Shown here: positions 17,623 through 25,602 of the stretch, piece after piece
Layout: the number at the start of each line of letters is the position of its first letter
Position numbering within the stretch: position 1 is the stretch's first letter
NCBI GenBank assembly: GCA_016714225.1
Contig: JADJNS010000023.1
Span: 124,001-188,000 of the forward strand
Length of the DNA stretch: 64,000 nt
Direction of reading: 5' to 3'
Origin: Archangiaceae bacterium
GTDB taxonomy: Bacteria; Myxococcota; Myxococcia; Myxococcales; Myxococcaceae
Notes under the pieces: generated by a model
Database searches by the model: none
Seen by the model: the letters and a program-made list of their open reading frames with translations, nothing else
What the model was told of the DNA's origin: nothing
Program-made: the position numbers and the translations under genes

Positions 17623-17655
17623 GGCCGTTGACGAACCGACCTCACGAGCGGACGC

Positions 17656-18993
17656 TCACCACCCGGCCCACTTCCTCAACGCGAGCTCCGAGCCGGTGAA
17701 GACGTCGTGGTCGACTCCGTCGCCCGAGGTCTGCACGAAGGGGTTCTGGTAATCGCTGCGGTCGGGCGGGTAGTGCGCGTCCCACATCGGGGCGTGAGGC
17801 ACGGCCGCCTTGGCCCGGCCGAGCTGGCTGGCCGAGGTGTAGATGAGCGGCCAGGTGCCGGTGACCTGGTGAATGCGCTTCGCCGCGTCGCGCAGGCTCT
17901 TCGTCGAGCCCAGGGCCGCTCCCTCCCAATCGAGCGCGAGGCGGGTGCCGGGCTTGAGCCTGCCGTGCACGCCCACCGTCTTGAGCAACCGGTCGGCCTG
18001 CGCGCGCCCGTTGCCCGGCTGCAGGTAGTGGTACGCGATGCGCAGGTCGAGCTTGCCGGGCCCCAGCTTCTTGCCCGCCATGCTCCACCACTTCTTGAAG
18101 TTGGGGTTGGTGTACCCGGTGCCGTCGGTGGCCTTCATGCCGAGAAACTTCGTGCTCTTCTTGCCGAGCAGCGAGCGCACCTGCGCGGTGGTCTGCCAGG
18201 CCGACACGTCGTAGCCGTGCTGAAAGTGCCGCGGGCTGACGTGCGGGTACCGGCCGGCCTTCGCCGCGGCCTTCGACAGCGCCGAGCGGGTCTTGGCGTT
18301 CGCCTCGCCGGTCACCTCGAGGTGGTGCTTCATCTGAAAGGCGCGCACGGCCTTGGCCGAGGCCTTGCCGAAGCTGCCGTTGGGGGTGCCAACCTTCTGG
18401 TAGCCGACCGCCCTCAGGTTCCGCTCGGTGTCGGCGACGCGCTTGCCCGCCGCCCGGTAGAGCGTGCTGCTGGCGTAGTCGCCCTGGTCGGGCACGTCCT
18501 TCGCGTCTTTGCGAAACCGCCGCACCGCCGCGAGGGTCGCCTGGTCCATCACTCCGTCGACCTTGCCGGTGCCGTAGCCGAGCGCGTCGAGCCGCCGCTC
18601 CAACGACAGCACGTCTTTACCCGACTGGCCGACCCGCGCTGGCGAGTGGTTGAAGCCGTCTTTGACGAGCTTCTCGTGCGCGCGCGCCGAGCGGGCCTCG
18701 ACCGCGTCGAAGACGCCGGTCTGCGCGGTGCCGCGAGCGGCCTGCAGCTTCTTCACCGCCGCCTCGGTGGCCGCGTCGAACGCGCCGTTCACCTTGCCGT
18801 GGTACAGGCCGAGGCGCGCCAGCTCGCGCTGGAGCGCCGAGACCTTTGCGCCCTTCGCGCCGCGCGCCAGCGTCGCGTCGGCCTTCACCGCCACGTCGAG
18901 GGCGTGCAGGTCGCGCTTCACCGCCTTCGCGTCGTGGGGCAGCACGCGGTGGGTCAACAGGCGCGGAGCGCTCACTCTCGGGTTCTCACTCAT
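17656..18993 (-). CDS. Glycoside hydrolase 25 lysozyme with peptidoglycan-binding domains
   Basis: The 445-residue protein starts at ATG 18993 (MSENPRV). Three PG_binding_1-type segments are visible in the first half: VSALQRELARLGLYHGKVNGAFD, VLSLERRLDALGYGTGKVDGVMD and ERNLRAVGYQKVGTPNGSFG. The second half is GH25: HGYDVSAWQ, FLGMKATDGTGYTNPNF, RIAYHYLQPG and the catalytic DxE in LALDWEG. It should cut the glycan strand of peptidoglycan. No signal peptide is seen, so export may be by lysis, a phage-type route or another system. It may serve in predation or wall turnover. Confidence 0.88.
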   Translation of the reverse strand: MSENPRVSAPRLLTHRVLPHDAKAVKRDLHALDVAVKADATLARGAKGAKVSALQRELARLGLYHGKVNGAFDAATEAAVKKLQAARGTAQTGVFDAVEARSARAHEKLVKDGFNHSPARVGQSGKDVLSLERRLDALGYGTGKVDGVMDQATLAAVRRFRKDAKDVPDQGDYASSTLYRAAGKRVADTERNLRAVGYQKVGTPNGSFGKASAKAVRAFQMKHHLEVTGEANAKTRSALSKAAAKAGRYPHVSPRHFQHGYDVSAWQTTAQVRSLLGKKSTKFLGMKATDGTGYTNPNFKKWWSMAGKKLGPGKLDLRIAYHYLQPGNGRAQADRLLKTVGVHGRLKPGTRLALDWEGAALGSTKSLRDAAKRIHQVTGTWPLIYTSASQLGRAKAAVPHAPMWDAHYPPDRSDYQNPFVQTSGDGVDHDVFTGSELALRKWAGW

Positions 18994-19180
18994 GCGGAGA
19001 TTTTCGAACGGTGAGAGCGCGCGGAGCACTGCATACGCGCGTGTCCTGGTAGGCAAATCGGCGCACCGGCTCTGAAAGACGCGCCGACTGTCGTCTCGAG
19101 TAGACAGCTGTTCCCTGCCGCGGGCCTTCAGCGTCACGCGAGAATTTCAGGGGTGATTAACGCGCAGATTTCACGCGGCT

Positions 19181-20083
19181 TCAGGGCACGAACACCAGCC
19201 GGCCCAGGTGGCCGCCGTCGCGCAGCGCGTACAGCGAGGCGGGCGCGTCGGCGAGCGGCTTCACCGTGACCTTCGGCTGCAGGGTGCCGTCGCTCCAGCG
19301 CGCGAGCACCCGCTCGACCGACGCTCCGGCCAGGTGGGCACCCACCATCTCGATGCCGCGAGAGACCAGCGCCTGCAGCGAGAGGTCGAAGCGACCGTGC
19401 GGGCTCTGCGCGGCGACGACCAGCCTGCCGCGCGGCTCGAGGAGCGCGAAGGCCTGCTGAATCGCCTGCACCGAGGGCACGCACACCACCGCGCAGTCGA
19501 GGGGCCGCTTCTGAGGGGCGCCGACCTGCCGCGCCGGGTCGAGCTCGAAGCCGATGCCGCGCGCGCCGAGCAGCTGCAGCACCAGGTGCCCCAGGCCACC
19601 CAACCCGAACACGCCCACCCGCGCACCCCTCACCGCCTGCACCGCCGCATCGGCGACCAGCCCCGAGCCCATCAGCACCGCGAGCGGCGCGGCGTCAGCG
19701 GCGTCGGGCAACGGCACGAGGTGCTGCGTCGAGAAGTTGCCGACCGTGCAGAGCGCTCCGTCGCGGTTGAAGCCGTGCCAGGTGGCGGCGGCGCAGTGGG
19801 CGTCGAGCCCCGCGGCGCAAGAGGCGCAGCGCCCGCACGAGGTCGCGAGCGGAGTGATGCCCACCCGGCGCCCGCTCACCACCTCGCGACCGACCGCCTC
19901 GCAGCCGAGGGTGAGCGGAGTGACCGGCAGCGCGTCGAGCATCGCCACGTTCCAATCGGCGAGGCCGAGGCCGCACGCTTCGATGCGCACCGTGACCTCT
20001 TCAGGCGCGGGCGGGGGCAGCTCCCGCTCGTGGAGCTCGAGGGGTTCTTTGGCGCGGCGGAGAACGGCGGCGAGCGATTTCAT
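19181..20083 (-). CDS. Short MDR-type (zinc alcohol dehydrogenase-like) protein
   Basis: The 300-residue protein keeps the structural-zinc cluster CGRCASCAAGLDAHC (about residues 83-97) and the nucleotide-binding GLGGLGHLVLQLLG. The catalytic zinc site is altered: the usual Cys-His of CGVCHTD reads CGLGLADWN, and the GHE motif reads GCE. The Rossmann part is also about 40 residues shorter than in typical members. It may be a non-zinc reductase or a degenerate enzyme. Its start ATG 20083 is divergent from the 20146 lipoprotein gene. Confidence 0.75.
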   Translation of the reverse strand: MKSLAAVLRRAKEPLELHERELPPPAPEEVTVRIEACGLGLADWNVAMLDALPVTPLTLGCEAVGREVVSGRRVGITPLATSCGRCASCAAGLDAHCAAATWHGFNRDGALCTVGNFSTQHLVPLPDAADAAPLAVLMGSGLVADAAVQAVRGARVGVFGLGGLGHLVLQLLGARGIGFELDPARQVGAPQKRPLDCAVVCVPSVQAIQQAFALLEPRGRLVVAAQSPHGRFDLSLQALVSRGIEMVGAHLAGASVERVLARWSDGTLQPKVTVKPLADAPASLYALRDGGHLGRLVFVP

Positions 20084-20145
20084 GTGGGAAACCGGGCGGT
20101 CGGCAGACTGGCCCCTGTCACCCGAGTGGGTTATCAGACCCGGCC

Positions 20146-20475
20146 ATGCGAACCACCCTCTTCGCCGTGTTGCTGGCGCTTTCCGGCTGCGGCACCTTCT
20201 GCGACGGCGTCGTCGCCGCCGAGCAGGGCGCCAACACCAAGGCGCAGAACTGCAACCTGCAGAAGCTCGACGTGCACGACTCGAACAAGTGCAACGCGGG
20301 CCTGTCGAAGTGCAGCGCCGACGACATGAGCGCGCTGAAGAACTACGCCAACTGCCTCAACGGCCTGGAGGTCTGCACCTCGGAGAACGAGGTGCAGTTC
20401 AACTTCGCGCGTGCCGGCTGCACCACTCAAGCGGTGAGCAAGGTCTCTTTCACCTGCCTCGGCAGCATTCTCTAA
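20146..20475 (+). CDS. Small cysteine-rich lipoprotein
   Basis: The 109-residue protein has a lipoprotein signal with LSGC (Cys 15) and nine further cysteines spaced as likely disulfides (CNLQK, KCNAGLSKC, NCLNGLEVC). It is not recognised. It lies nine bases before the MMPL transporter and is probably cotranscribed, perhaps as an envelope partner. A TTATCAGAC box ends seven bases before the start, which suggests a very short leader. Confidence 0.75.
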   Translation: MRTTLFAVLLALSGCGTFCDGVVAAEQGANTKAQNCNLQKLDVHDSNKCNAGLSKCSADDMSALKNYANCLNGLEVCTSENEVQFNFARAGCTTQAVSKVSFTCLGSIL

Positions 20476-20484
20476 AGGCGTTCG

Positions 20485-23136
20485 ATGTCCACCGACAAAG
20501 CCGCGTTCATCACCCGCTGGGCCGAAGCGTGGGCCCGGCTCATCGTCAAACGCCCCGCCGCCGTGCTCGTCTCGCTGCTGGTGCTGGGCGCCGGAGCGAC
20601 CTGGGCCACCAGCAAGCTCGAGCTCGAGTCAGACCAGCTCAAGCTGATCAGCCAAGACCTCACCGAGGTCAAAGACGTTCAGCGCGTCATCGACATGGTG
20701 GGCGGCGCCGGCTACCTGATGATGGGCCTGCGGGCCGACGACGAGGCGACGCTCAAGAAGCTCGCCGACGTGATGAACGAGCGGCTGCTCGCCGAGAAAG
20801 AGCAGGTGCGCTTCGTCACCTACAAGGTGCCGGTCGAGTTCATCCAAGAGAACATGGTGCTGTTCGTCGACCCCAAAGATCTCGCCGAGGGCAAGAAGCG
20901 CATCAACGCGTACCTCAAAGATCAGATGAAGCGGGCCAGCCCGTTCTACGTCGAGATTCGCAAGACCGAGCCGCTGAAGCTCGACCTTCAGGACCTCATC
21001 GACAAGTACAGCGCGGTCGGCAAGAAGAGCATTCGCGACGACTACTACATCAGCGATGACAAGAAGATGATCATCATGCTGATCAAGCCGATGTGGAACT
21101 CGACCGAGCTGCAGAAGACGGTCGAGTTCATCGAGCGGCTGACCGGCTGGGGCGTCAACGACGGAGTCGGCAAAGAGCCCAAGGCCGGCAGCGTGTTCGC
21201 CGACGTCGCGCAGAAGGCCGGCGTGAAGCTCGCCGAAGACTACGCAAAGATGGGCGACAAGCAGACCGTCTATTTCGGCTTCACCGGCAGCTACAAGACC
21301 GGCGTCGACGACAGCTACGCGATTCGCGAGTCGCTCGACGACGTGCTGCTGTGGGCGCTGGGCCTCATCGTCGGCATCACCGTGCTGTTCTTCCGCAAGT
21401 GGGCCCCCACGCTCATCGCCGTCACGGGCATGGCGCTGGGCACGGTGCTGGTGATGGGCTTCGCGTACCTCACGCTCGGCAAGCTCAACATGGTGACCAG
21501 CATCATCGCCGCCATCTTGATGGGCTTCGGCATCGACTACGGCATTCACTTCATCTACCGAACCCGCATCGAGCTCGGCACCGGCAAGACCTATGACGAG
21601 GCGATTCGCGCCGCGCTGGTGAACGCAGGCCGGCCGGCCCTCATCGCCGCGGTGGTGACCTCGGGCAGCTTCTTGATGCTGTACTTCAGCGAGTTCCGCG
21701 GCTTCTCGCAGTTCGGCGTGCTGGCGGGCGCGGGCACGATGATTACCGGCTTCACCATGTTCGCCTGGAGCCCCGCCATTCTCTCGCTCTGCGGCCGGGT
21801 GAACCCCGCGTGGCCGGCGAAGCTGATCGGCACCATGACCCCGGTCGGCGTCTCGCAGAAGACCGGGCAAGAGGCGCGCATTCCCCGCCCCGGGCTGCTG
21901 CTCGCGGTGTTCAGCGCGCTGGTGCTGGTGGTGTGCCTCGCCGCGGTGCCCAAGACCTCGGCCCCGACTCCCAAGGGCCTGCCCTCGCTGTGGCAGCGCT
22001 TCATGGGCGGCGTGCACTTCAACTACAACACCCGCGCGCTGGTGGCCGAAGACCGCCCCAGCTTCCTGCTGCAAGACGAAATCAGCCGCCGCTTCAACAT
22101 CTCCTCCGACCCCATCGCCATCGCGGTGAACACCCAGGAAGAGGTGAAGGAGCTGTGGGACGAGCTCACCACCGACCCCAAGAAGTACGACACCGTCGAC
22201 CAGGTGGTGAGCGTGTACAGCTTCATTCCTCCCAAGGCGCGCGCCGAAGAGAACGCCAAGATTCTCGCCGAGTGGCAAGAAGAGCTGAAAGACATCGAGG
22301 TCGAGTCGATGCCGCCCGAGATGCAAGACAAGGCGGCGCTGTTCAAGCGCATCTTGGCCAAGCGCCCCTACGACCTCGAGGGCGTGCCCGAGTTCTACCA
22401 GCAGCAGTTCATGCACCTGCCTTCGACGCAGCCGCAGAACCGCGGCTACCTGGTGTTCCTCTACCCGGGCGTCGACCTGTGGGACGGCTCGAAGATGCTG
22501 CAGTTCGCCGACCAGGTGCGTGAGATTCACACCAAGTCGGGCAAGGTCTACCGCTCGGCGGGCCTGGCGATTCTCTACGCCACGCTCGCGCGCATCGTGC
22601 TGTTCGACGGCAAGCTGACGGTGTTTCTCGCCGCCATCTGGATTCTGCTCATGCACTACCTCGACTTCCGCTCGGTGCCGCTCGCCGCGGCCAGCGTGAT
22701 TCCGCTCGGAGTCGGCCTGTGGATGATGCTCGGCCTGCTCGCGCTCACCCCCGACGTCTTCTTCGGCAGGCTCAACTTCATGAACCTGGTGATTCTGCCG
22801 ATTCTGCTCGGGTTCGGCGTGAGCCACGGCCTGTACCTCTTGCACCGGTTCCTCGAGGGCACCTCACCCGTCGTCGCGCTGCGCTCGGTCGGCGCCGCCG
22901 TCGCCTCGTCGACGCTCACCGCCATCGCGGGGTTCGCGTCGCTGTTCTTCGCCAGCCACAAGGGCCTGCAGAGCATCGGCTTCGTCGCGGTCGTCGGCCT
23001 CGCCACCACCCTCATCGTCTCGTTCACCGTGCTCGCCGCCGTGCTGCAGCTCATGCACGACCGGCGCAAGGGGCGGGCTGCCGCAGCGGCGCAGCAGAGC
23101 CCGGTCGAGGGCGGCGCCGCGGGCGCGTCGAAGTAG
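20485..23136 (+). CDS. MMPL/RND-family transporter
   Basis: The 883-residue protein has the duplicated RND layout: a membrane segment near residue 25-45, a large outer loop, a five-helix bundle (about 285-450), then the second half with a membrane segment at about 470, another loop and a final helix bundle (about 715-860). The first half has GFGIDYGIHFIYR, with the usual acidic residue of the proton path, but the matching motif of the second half reads GFGVSHGLYLLHR without an acid. Size and layout resemble HpnN-like hopanoid or lipid exporters. Substrate is not known; a lipid is plausible. Confidence 0.88.
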   Translation: MSTDKAAFITRWAEAWARLIVKRPAAVLVSLLVLGAGATWATSKLELESDQLKLISQDLTEVKDVQRVIDMVGGAGYLMMGLRADDEATLKKLADVMNERLLAEKEQVRFVTYKVPVEFIQENMVLFVDPKDLAEGKKRINAYLKDQMKRASPFYVEIRKTEPLKLDLQDLIDKYSAVGKKSIRDDYYISDDKKMIIMLIKPMWNSTELQKTVEFIERLTGWGVNDGVGKEPKAGSVFADVAQKAGVKLAEDYAKMGDKQTVYFGFTGSYKTGVDDSYAIRESLDDVLLWALGLIVGITVLFFRKWAPTLIAVTGMALGTVLVMGFAYLTLGKLNMVTSIIAAILMGFGIDYGIHFIYRTRIELGTGKTYDEAIRAALVNAGRPALIAAVVTSGSFLMLYFSEFRGFSQFGVLAGAGTMITGFTMFAWSPAILSLCGRVNPAWPAKLIGTMTPVGVSQKTGQEARIPRPGLLLAVFSALVLVVCLAAVPKTSAPTPKGLPSLWQRFMGGVHFNYNTRALVAEDRPSFLLQDEISRRFNISSDPIAIAVNTQEEVKELWDELTTDPKKYDTVDQVVSVYSFIPPKARAEENAKILAEWQEELKDIEVESMPPEMQDKAALFKRILAKRPYDLEGVPEFYQQQFMHLPSTQPQNRGYLVFLYPGVDLWDGSKMLQFADQVREIHTKSGKVYRSAGLAILYATLARIVLFDGKLTVFLAAIWILLMHYLDFRSVPLAAASVIPLGVGLWMMLGLLALTPDVFFGRLNFMNLVILPILLGFGVSHGLYLLHRFLEGTSPVVALRSVGAAVASSTLTAIAGFASLFFASHKGLQSIGFVAVVGLATTLIVSFTVLAAVLQLMHDRRKGRAAAAAQQSPVEGGAAGASK

Positions 23137-23188
23137 GCGCCTGCGCTCAGGTGCGCGTCCGGCGCTCGCCGCGGGCCCCATGACACTG

Positions 23189-24430
23189 TCACGTCGCCCC
23201 AGGTTCTCTGGTGCCCCCGCCCCTCAGCCGCGCAGGCTCGATGAGGTCGACGAAGATGATTTCGCTGGTGCGCGAGGTGATGCGCTTCATCACCTCGTCG
23301 GTCGGCCTCGAGTCGAGCTGAATCTTGCAGCACGCCGCGGCGTGCCCCTCGAAGATGGTGTTCTCGAGCTCCTGCGCGTTGATGCCTGCCTCGCGCAGCT
23401 CGCCCAGCACGTTGGCCAGCACGCCCACCTGGTCGAGGTGCCGCACGATGAGCTGAAACTTCGCCGGCGTCTTCTGCGCCACGTTCACGCAGTTGGGCAC
23501 CTCGCCGCGGGTGAGAAAGCTCTCGACGATGCGCACCGCCTCGGTGGCGATGGCGTCTTGCGCCTGCTCGGTCGAGGCCCCGATGTGGTGCGTGCCGATG
23601 ACGTTGGGCAGCGAGGCCAGCGGCGACACGAACGCGCCTTCTGAGCCCTTCGGCTCACCGTCGTAGACGTCGAGCGCGATGCGCAGGCGCCCCGACTTCG
23701 CCTCTTCCAGCAGCGCCGCCTGCTCGACCACGTCGGCCCGCGAGGTGTTGATGAACAGCGCGCCGTCGGGCAGCGCCGCCAGCACCGCCGCGTTGACGAG
23801 GTTCTTGGTCGAGCCGCCGCCGGGCACGTGCACCGTCAACACGTCGCAGCGGCGCGCCAGCTCGAGCAGCGACGCCGCCCGCTCGATGCCCAGCTCTTTC
23901 GCCCGGGCCTCGGTGAACCGCTGCGAGAACCCCACCACGTTCATGCCGAACGCCCTGGCCCGCTCGGCCACCGAGCTGCCGATGGCCCCCAGCCCCACCA
24001 CGCCCAGCGTGCGCCCGAACACCCCGCGCGCCTGGCTGAACGTCTTCTTGTTCCACTTGCCCTCGCGCAGCGCCTGCACGTTGTCGGCGATGCGCCGGTC
24101 GGAGGTGAGCATCAGGCCCAGCGTCAGCTCGGCCACCGCGATGGCGTTCTGGCCCGGGCAGTTCGCCACGTACACGCCGCGTCCCGAGGCCGCCGCCACG
24201 TCGATGGTGTTCACCCCGGCGCCGGCCCGAATCACCAGCGACAGCGCGTGCGCCTGCTCGAACACCGCCTTCTTCACCTCGGTGCTGCGCACCACCAGCA
24301 TCGCCGCCTCGCGCGCCAGCGCCGGCAGGTCATCGGCCTTGGCCTCGGGCTTGTACTCGACCGTCAGGCCCAGCCCGCGCAGCGAGTCGAGGTGGCCCTT
24401 CGAGAATTCGTCGGCAATCAAGATGCGCAT
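23189..24430 (-). CDS. D-3-phosphoglycerate dehydrogenase-like protein with ACT domain
   Basis: The 413-residue protein starts at ATG 24430 with GAGGTG upstream. It has the D-2-hydroxyacid dehydrogenase fold: LGVVGLGAIGSSVAERARAF (NAD site), INTSRADVVEQ (catalytic Arg), ALDVYDGEP (Glu) and GTHHIGAST (His). A C-terminal ACT domain (about 330-413) follows, as in type II/III SerA. It would make 3-phosphohydroxypyruvate for serine synthesis with feedback control by the ACT domain. A 20-base gap separates it from the GGDEF gene upstream. Confidence 0.88.
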   Translation of the reverse strand: MRILIADEFSKGHLDSLRGLGLTVEYKPEAKADDLPALAREAAMLVVRSTEVKKAVFEQAHALSLVIRAGAGVNTIDVAAASGRGVYVANCPGQNAIAVAELTLGLMLTSDRRIADNVQALREGKWNKKTFSQARGVFGRTLGVVGLGAIGSSVAERARAFGMNVVGFSQRFTEARAKELGIERAASLLELARRCDVLTVHVPGGGSTKNLVNAAVLAALPDGALFINTSRADVVEQAALLEEAKSGRLRIALDVYDGEPKGSEGAFVSPLASLPNVIGTHHIGASTEQAQDAIATEAVRIVESFLTRGEVPNCVNVAQKTPAKFQLIVRHLDQVGVLANVLGELREAGINAQELENTIFEGHAAACCKIQLDSRPTDEVMKRITSRTSEIIFVDLIEPARLRGGGTREPGAT

Positions 24431-24450
24431 GGGGCGCACCTCTAACCCCG

Positions 24451-25464
24451 TCAGACCCCGTCGACCACCCGGTTCCGCCCCGAGCGCTTGCCGGCATACA
24501 TCGCCGCGTCGGCCGACTTGAGGCAGGCCTCGAGGGTGTGGCTGCCGGCGAACGCGGTCACCCCGAACGTCATGGTGACCGGCTTCGACAGCCCGGCGAG
24601 CTCGGTGAGCTGGCGCTCGATGGCCTCGCGCAGCCGGTCGGCCACGTCGCGCGCCCCCTGCTGGTGGGTGTCGGGCAGCAGCAGCAGAAACTCTTCGCCG
24701 CCCCAGCGGGCCGCCTCGTCCTGCCCGCGCAGGCCCTGCTTGAGCACCGAGGCGACGGCGCGCAGCACCCGGTCTCCGACCTCGTGACCGTACGAGTCGT
24801 TGATGCTCTTGAAGTGGTCGACGTCGGCGAGAATCACCCCGAACGCCCGGCCGCTTCGCTCGAAGCGCGAGCGCTCTTCTTCGAGCCGCTCGTCCATGCG
24901 GCGGCGGTTGAGCAGCCCGGTGAGCGGGTCGGTCAACGCCATGCGCGCCAGGTACTGCTCGGCGGTGGTCGACGCCACGCGGAAGTAGACGCTCACCAGC
25001 GCCAGCGCCAGAAACGGAATCACGATGTTCGCGTAGGTCTGCGCCACCGCCACCGGCCCGGCCACGTCGCCTGCCGGAGCGAGCGCGTGCAGCCCGAGGA
25101 AGGCGAAGCACACCGTCACCGAGACCCCCGCCACCACCTTCATGCCCAGCCGGTCGTTGAACATCACGAAGGGGATGAGGGGAATCAGGTAGTACTGAAA
25201 GCCGCTCGCCCACCCGAGCGTCATCACCGCCAGCAGCGCGTGCGCGCTCACCTCACCGACCAGCAGCCACATCGCCACCGTGCTGTGCCCGCGCCGGTTG
25301 AACTGCCGCGCGGCCACCCACGACGCGACGCTGAGCACGTTGAAGGCCGCGAGCAGCGGGTGGCCGAGCAGCCAGAACATCGGCACGAAGCCCGCGTGGG
25401 CCACGATGCCCACCCAGACCACGTTGCGAATGACCACCGAGATGCGGGCGAGGGGCGCGCTCAT
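24451..25464 (-). CDS. Membrane GGDEF diguanylate cyclase
   Basis: ATG 25464 gives a 337-residue protein with about six membrane helices (residues 10-165) and a C-terminal GGDEF domain starting at LTDPLTGLLNRRRM. The active site reads RWGGEEF and the inhibitory RxxD site (RGQD) lies five residues before it, so both synthesis of c-di-GMP and product inhibition should work. The membrane part resembles a 6TM sensor but gives no ligand clue. A PilZ receptor protein lies 11 kb away. Confidence 0.9.
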   Translation of the reverse strand: MSAPLARISVVIRNVVWVGIVAHAGFVPMFWLLGHPLLAAFNVLSVASWVAARQFNRRGHSTVAMWLLVGEVSAHALLAVMTLGWASGFQYYLIPLIPFVMFNDRLGMKVVAGVSVTVCFAFLGLHALAPAGDVAGPVAVAQTYANIVIPFLALALVSVYFRVASTTAEQYLARMALTDPLTGLLNRRRMDERLEEERSRFERSGRAFGVILADVDHFKSINDSYGHEVGDRVLRAVASVLKQGLRGQDEAARWGGEEFLLLLPDTHQQGARDVADRLREAIERQLTELAGLSKPVTMTFGVTAFAGSHTLEACLKSADAAMYAGKRSGRNRVVDGV

Positions 25465-25602
25465 CTGCGGGCGGGGAAAATAGCCCAAACAAAAGACGCG
25501 TTGAATCGAGCTCAGAGGAGCGTTGAGTCGAGCTCGAGCCAAGGGCGAGGCGCGGGCGAGGACCGACCGCAGCCCGCAACGAAGAGATTGGCCGAGCTCG
25601 GC

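Noticed and set aside
25465..25602. Riboswitch upstream of the GGDEF gene
   Set aside because: The stretch holds short direct and inverted copies of GTTGAGTCGAGCTC but no recognisable GEMM or other aptamer core.
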